Below are positions 61,291 to 63,801 of a DNA stretch of 63,801 bases, piece by piece. The position numbers were made by a program, and so were the translations under genes. The notes under the pieces were generated by a model, which was given only the letters and a program-made list of their open reading frames with translations, had not been told where the DNA came from and searched no databases. The stretch is taken from contig JAJYYB010000002.1 in assembly GCA_021801355.1 (NCBI GenBank), positions 1 to 63,801 of the forward strand. The letters are read 5' to 3'. Within the stretch, counting starts at the first letter, position 1. Each line of letters starts with the position of its first letter. This DNA is from Microcaldota archaeon. Its GTDB lineage: Archaea > Micrarchaeota > Micrarchaeia > Micrarchaeales > Micrarchaeaceae.

Positions 61291-61440
61291 ATTTAAATTT
61301 CTTTTGCAGATAAAATATCATAAAACATTCAAGGTTGTGTTTTCAGGCTAGCTTTTCGGTACAAAAGCACATGATTTTGGCTCTCAGGGCGCCTTAGGCG
61401 TCTAATCATCAGTATTATGTTATAAAAGTAGGTGAATTAA
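61291..61440 (+). promoter_or_regulatory. promoter and leader of the EF-1 alpha gene
   Basis: A TATA-like ATTTAAAT at 61291-61298, preceded by the purine-rich AAGAAAG, would start transcription near 61323. The leader of about 120 bases contains a short hairpin GCGCC-TTA-GGCGT (61390-61402 region). It ends with the strong ribosome site GGTGA (61431-61435), six bases before ATG 61441. TATAAAAG at 61421 is too close to the ATG to be the main promoter. Confidence 0.5.
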
Positions 61441-62712
61441 ATGGCAGACAAACCACACATGAATTTGATTTTCATAGGGCACGTAGACCACGGAAAGTCT
61501 ACAACTGTAGGAAGACTTCTGTACGAAACAGGGGCCATTACCGATAGGGATATGGCCAGGTACAAGGAGCTCACGAAGGAAATGAACATGCCTACATTCG
61601 AGTTCGCTTTCGTAATGGACTCGCTCAAGGAGGAGAGGGAGCGTGGAATAACCATAGACATAGCTCACAGGGACTTCCAGACGCAAAAGTTCTACTTCAC
61701 TATAATAGACGCACCCGGTCACAGGGACTTCGTAAAGAACATGATTACCGGAGCCAGCCAGGCAGACGCAGCTGTGCTCGTAGTGAGCGCAGCAGAAGGC
61801 GTGATGGCTCAGACAAGGGAGCACGCAATACTCGCAAGCGTACTGGGCATACCGCAGCTTATAGTCGGAATCAACAAGATAGACGCTGTCAAGTACTCGC
61901 AGGAGGACTTCGAGAAGACCAAGAAAGCCGTCTATGACCTGCTCAAGACATTGGGATTCAAGGTCGACACGATACCATTCATACCGTACTCTGCAATAGA
62001 AGGCATAAACGTCGCCAAGAAGTCAGAAAAGTTGCCATGGTACAATGGCCAGACTCTGCTTGAGACTCTGGACGCTCTTAAGGTGCCGAACAAGCCGCTG
62101 GACAAGGCTCTCAGGCTGCCTATACAGGACGTTTTCAGCATATCTGGATTCGGAACAGTCCCTGTAGGGAGAGTTGAGACCGGAGTCATGAAGGTCGGAG
62201 ACCCGGTAATAATAATGCCTGGCGGCGTAAAGACAGAGGTCAAGAGCATAGAAATGCACCACCAGCAGTTGCAGAAGGCTGAGCCTGGTGACAACGTAGG
62301 CTTCAACATAAAGGGTGTCGAGAAGAAGGACGTGAAGCGTGGAGACGTCGTCGGACCAACGAGCAACCCGCCTACAGTAGCGGGGGAGTTTAAGGCGCAG
62401 GTGATAATACTTCACCACCAGAACGTGATAGCGAAGGGCTACACGCCTGTCTTCCACATACACACCGCACAGATAGCATGCACATTCTCCGAGCTGCTTG
62501 AGAAGAAGGATCCTAAGACTGGACAGACGCTAGAGAAGAACCCAGAGACTCTCAAGACCGGTGATGTTGCAATAGTTCAGATAAAGCCAACCAAGCCAAT
62601 TTGTCTTGAGAAGTACAGCGACTTCCCGCAACTCGGCAGGTTCGCCATTAGGGACATGGGAGAGACGATAGGAGCAGGAGTAATACTTGACGTAACTCCA
62701 CGGCAGCTTTGA
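61441..62712 (+). CDS. tuf: translation elongation factor EF-1 alpha (aEF1A)
   Basis: This 423-residue GTPase delivers aminoacyl-tRNA to the ribosome. The G1 loop is [14 protein letters not shown] (about residues 12-25), followed by the G2-region [17 protein letters not shown]3 [13 protein letters not shown] and G4 NKID. Domains II and III follow with [13 protein letters not shown] and [14 protein letters not shown]. The normal archaeal size and no insertion. It precedes the uS10 gene, as in many archaea; its stop lies eight bases before ATG 62721. Confidence 0.98.
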   Translation: MADKPHMNLIFIGHVDHGKSTTVGRLLYETGAITDRDMARYKELTKEMNMPTFEFAFVMDSLKEERERGITIDIAHRDFQTQKFYFTIIDAPGHRDFVKNMITGASQADAAVLVVSAAEGVMAQTREHAILASVLGIPQLIVGINKIDAVKYSQEDFEKTKKAVYDLLKTLGFKVDTIPFIPYSAIEGINVAKKSEKLPWYNGQTLLETLDALKVPNKPLDKALRLPIQDVFSISGFGTVPVGRVETGVMKVGDPVIIMPGGVKTEVKSIEMHHQQLQKAEPGDNVGFNIKGVEKKDVKRGDVVGPTSNPPTVAGEFKAQVIILHHQNVIAKGYTPVFHIHTAQIACTFSELLEKKDPKTGQTLEKNPETLKTGDVAIVQIKPTKPICLEKYSDFPQLGRFAIRDMGETIGAGVILDVTPRQL

Positions 62713-62720
62713 GTGATGCG

Positions 62721-63026
62721 ATGGGCATAGCAGTGATAAAACTGGTCAGCACTAAGAAGGAGGATGTCAACTCCATAGCCGGCCAGATAAAGACCATAGC
62801 TAGCTCGATGAACGTTAAGTGCAATGGCCCAGTGCCTTTGCCAACACACATACTCTCGCAGACCGTAAGGAAGACGCCTTGCGGTGACGGAAGCCACACT
62901 TACGAAAGGTGGGAGCTGAGGTTCCACAAGCGCCTCATACAGATAGACGTGAGCGAACAGGCCCTCAGACAGATAATGAGGATACCTGTGCCCGACACCG
63001 TGCAGATCGAGATAAGCCTAAGTTAA
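62721..63026 (+). CDS. rps10: 30S ribosomal protein uS10
   Basis: This 101-residue protein of the small-subunit head has GPVPLPTHILSQTVRKTPCG and RWELRFHKRLIQIDVSEQAL, then RIPVPDTVQIEISL, the archaeal/eukaryotic (S20e) form. I start at ATG 62721, behind GTGATG; a TTG at 62709 overlapping the EF-1 alpha stop is in frame. The pair tuf-rps10 is a conserved archaeal gene order, so it is co-transcribed with EF-1 alpha. Confidence 0.97.
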   Translation: MGIAVIKLVSTKKEDVNSIAGQIKTIASSMNVKCNGPVPLPTHILSQTVRKTPCGDGSHTYERWELRFHKRLIQIDVSEQALRQIMRIPVPDTVQIEISLS

Positions 63027-63053
63027 TTTTTTCTTTTCCTGAATTTATTTTTA
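63026..63053 (+). terminator. T-rich terminator after uS10
   Basis: Directly after the stop come AATTTTTTCTTTTCC and TTTATTTTTATC. Runs of T without a strong hairpin are typical archaeal termination signals. It would end the tuf-rps10 message. Confidence 0.6.
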
Positions 63054-63156
63054 TCATACCGCAGCCTGCACCATCGGCGCATTTTTATTTTTTGATCAAG
63101 ATAAGAAATAGAAAAAGTTCTGCTTTAGGTGCAGTAAAACGAACCGCATAGCTGCT

Positions 63157-63615
63157 GTGATAACATTCTGGGTCGCTCTACTACCAGTCGCGCTCTCTGC
63201 TTCAGTACTTTTTGCAATACCTGAATATACTGCAATATTCGCAATAGCGTTATCTTTTATAGGTTTCTGCATAAGTGCATACGTTTTTGCCTACAAAATC
63301 TTCCGAATCCCGCTCCTCTGTCCTAGTGGAGAGACTATAAATTGCAAGTTAGTACTGGACAGCAAGTATTCCATCTGGTTCGGTATACCATCGGCGTCTT
63401 TCGGCCTGCTTTATTTCCTCACCGATATGATCCTAATTAAATATACGCTTTACTTACCGGCCGCCGCGCTTGGTCTGATAGGCGTTGGATTCATAGGAGA
63501 GAGGATCATGGCGCAAGGCAAAATAGGGCGAATATGCCTTTACTGCAACGCCACCCATGTTATTACTGCAGCTGTATTCATATTATCTATATCGCTGATG
63601 CTAGGGATAAAGTGA
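63157..63615 (+). CDS. vitamin K epoxide reductase (VKOR) family protein
   Basis: This 152-residue membrane protein has about four to five TM segments. It has the VKOR pattern: a loop Cys pair around CPSGETINCKLVLDSKYS, then FGIPSASFGLLYFL, and the active-site CLYC near residue 129. VKOR proteins reoxidise a DsbA-like oxidase and thus drive disulphide formation outside the cytoplasm, linked to quinones. The start is GTG 63157. No Dsb-like partner is fused or adjacent in the window. The many Cys-containing outer loops of the 43-51 kb membrane proteins could be its substrates; this is inference. Confidence 0.88.
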   Translation: MITFWVALLPVALSASVLFAIPEYTAIFAIALSFIGFCISAYVFAYKIFRIPLLCPSGETINCKLVLDSKYSIWFGIPSASFGLLYFLTDMILIKYTLYLPAAALGLIGVGFIGERIMAQGKIGRICLYCNATHVITAAVFILSISLMLGIK

Positions 63616-63619
63616 CCTC

Positions 63620-63643
63620 CTCCCACACCTAAAGGTGTGGGCT
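63620..63643. repeat. palindrome at the right end of an IS200/IS605-type element
   Basis: CCCACACCT and AGGTGTGGG form a hairpin of nine base pairs with a two-base loop (63622-63641). It overlaps the last codons and stop of the TnpB gene. Subterminal hairpins mark the ends of IS200/IS605 elements, and the guide (omega) RNA of TnpB usually covers this end. The element therefore begins just after the VKOR stop at 63615. Confidence 0.7.
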
Positions 63644-63801
63644 TCCTCCGCGATTATCAATCACGGAGTATGTTCTCAGTTCCTTGGCAGCTGCTCCCTG
63701 TCGGAGTCTTACACTGTCTCCCTGAGCGTAAGTTCGGGCAAGCCCTGCCCTACCTCTTTTGAGTATGTTTATTGATGCGTTTATATCCCTGTCAATCTGC
63801 A
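63629..63801 (-). CDS. tnpB: C-terminal part of a TnpB nuclease (IS200/IS605), runs out of the window
   Basis: The visible 57 codons (from the window edge back to TAG 63629-63631) include DRDINASINILKRGRAGLA, whose first residues DRD-x-NA are the third RuvC motif with a catalytic Asp, and the ending NRGGSPHL, typical of TnpB C-termini. TnpB is an RNA-guided endonuclease that helps retain the transposon. The zinc-binding part and the other catalytic residues lie beyond the window. Whether a TnpA gene is present cannot be seen. Confidence 0.88.
   Translation of the reverse strand, partial: QIDRDINASINILKRGRAGLARTYAQGDSVRLRQGAAAKELRTYSVIDNRGGSPHL

Noticed and set aside
1-63801. CRISPR arrays
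   Set aside because: No series of short, regularly spaced direct repeats with unique spacers was seen; the repeats at 10.5-10.9 kb are only two long degenerate units.

Overview
The window is archaeal. It carries EF-1 alpha, ribosomal proteins uS10 and eS26, Kae1 and Bud32 as separate genes, NOP5, topoisomerase VI subunit B, an archaeal-type NMN adenylyltransferase, TruD and a Dim2-like KH protein. TATA boxes, leaderless starts and GGTGA-type ribosome sites fit this. Compact genes, many ATA and AGG codons and many small membrane proteins suggest a small-genome DPANN archaeon, perhaps Micrarchaeota (ARMAN-like). The lineage is inference; no rRNA gene is present to confirm it.

Layout. (1) 1-10.4 kb is an AT-rich accessory island: a HerA/VirB4-like ATPase gene with a nuclease-like tail, cut by an ISH3-like insertion sequence (5-bp target duplication); two small membrane proteins; a small nuclease-like gene cut by an IS66 element (8-bp target duplication); then a complete type III restriction-modification pair. 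Both broken genes regain an open frame when the insertion and one target copy are removed in silico. (2) 10.4-11 kb is a non-coding stretch with a degenerate ~250-bp tandem duplication full of GGTGCG/CGCACC inverted repeats. (3) 11-26 kb holds accessory and physiology genes (methyltransferase, NicO-like transporter, LRV-repeat protein, K+ channel, two MFS transporters, ArsR plus AHSA1, flavin reductase, DUF192, stomatin), a frameshifted ammonium-transporter pseudogene, and a family of non-autonomous transposable elements (MITEs). (4) 24.7-35.6 kb is mainly translation, tRNA modification, RNA processing and repair. (5) 35.8-42 kb is a surface-modification group: radical SAM protein, secreted protein, GT2, GT39 and a carbamoyltransferase.

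(6) The main discovery is at 42.1-59.0 kb: a same-strand run of about 15 genes that looks like a type IV secretion (conjugation-type) apparatus. It has a VirB2/TrbC-like pilin, a 6-TM protein, six consecutive divergent paralogues of a VirB6/TrbL-like polytopic protein, two consecutive proteins with an N-terminal membrane hairpin plus a soluble domain (VirB3/PrgI plus VirB4 N-domain-like), a separate VirB4/HerA ATPase, and five accessory proteins including a 798-residue membrane protein with a large ectodomain. It recalls the Ced/Ted DNA-import systems of Crenarchaeota, but the sixfold VirB6-like expansion and the split VirB4 are unusual. No relaxase or coupling protein is visible, so DNA import or cell-cell contact is more likely than self-transfer; this is inference.

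(7) 59.0-63.6 kb returns to housekeeping genes (Top6B, KH protein, EF-1 alpha, uS10, VKOR). At the right edge a TnpB gene of the IS200/IS605 group runs out of the window.
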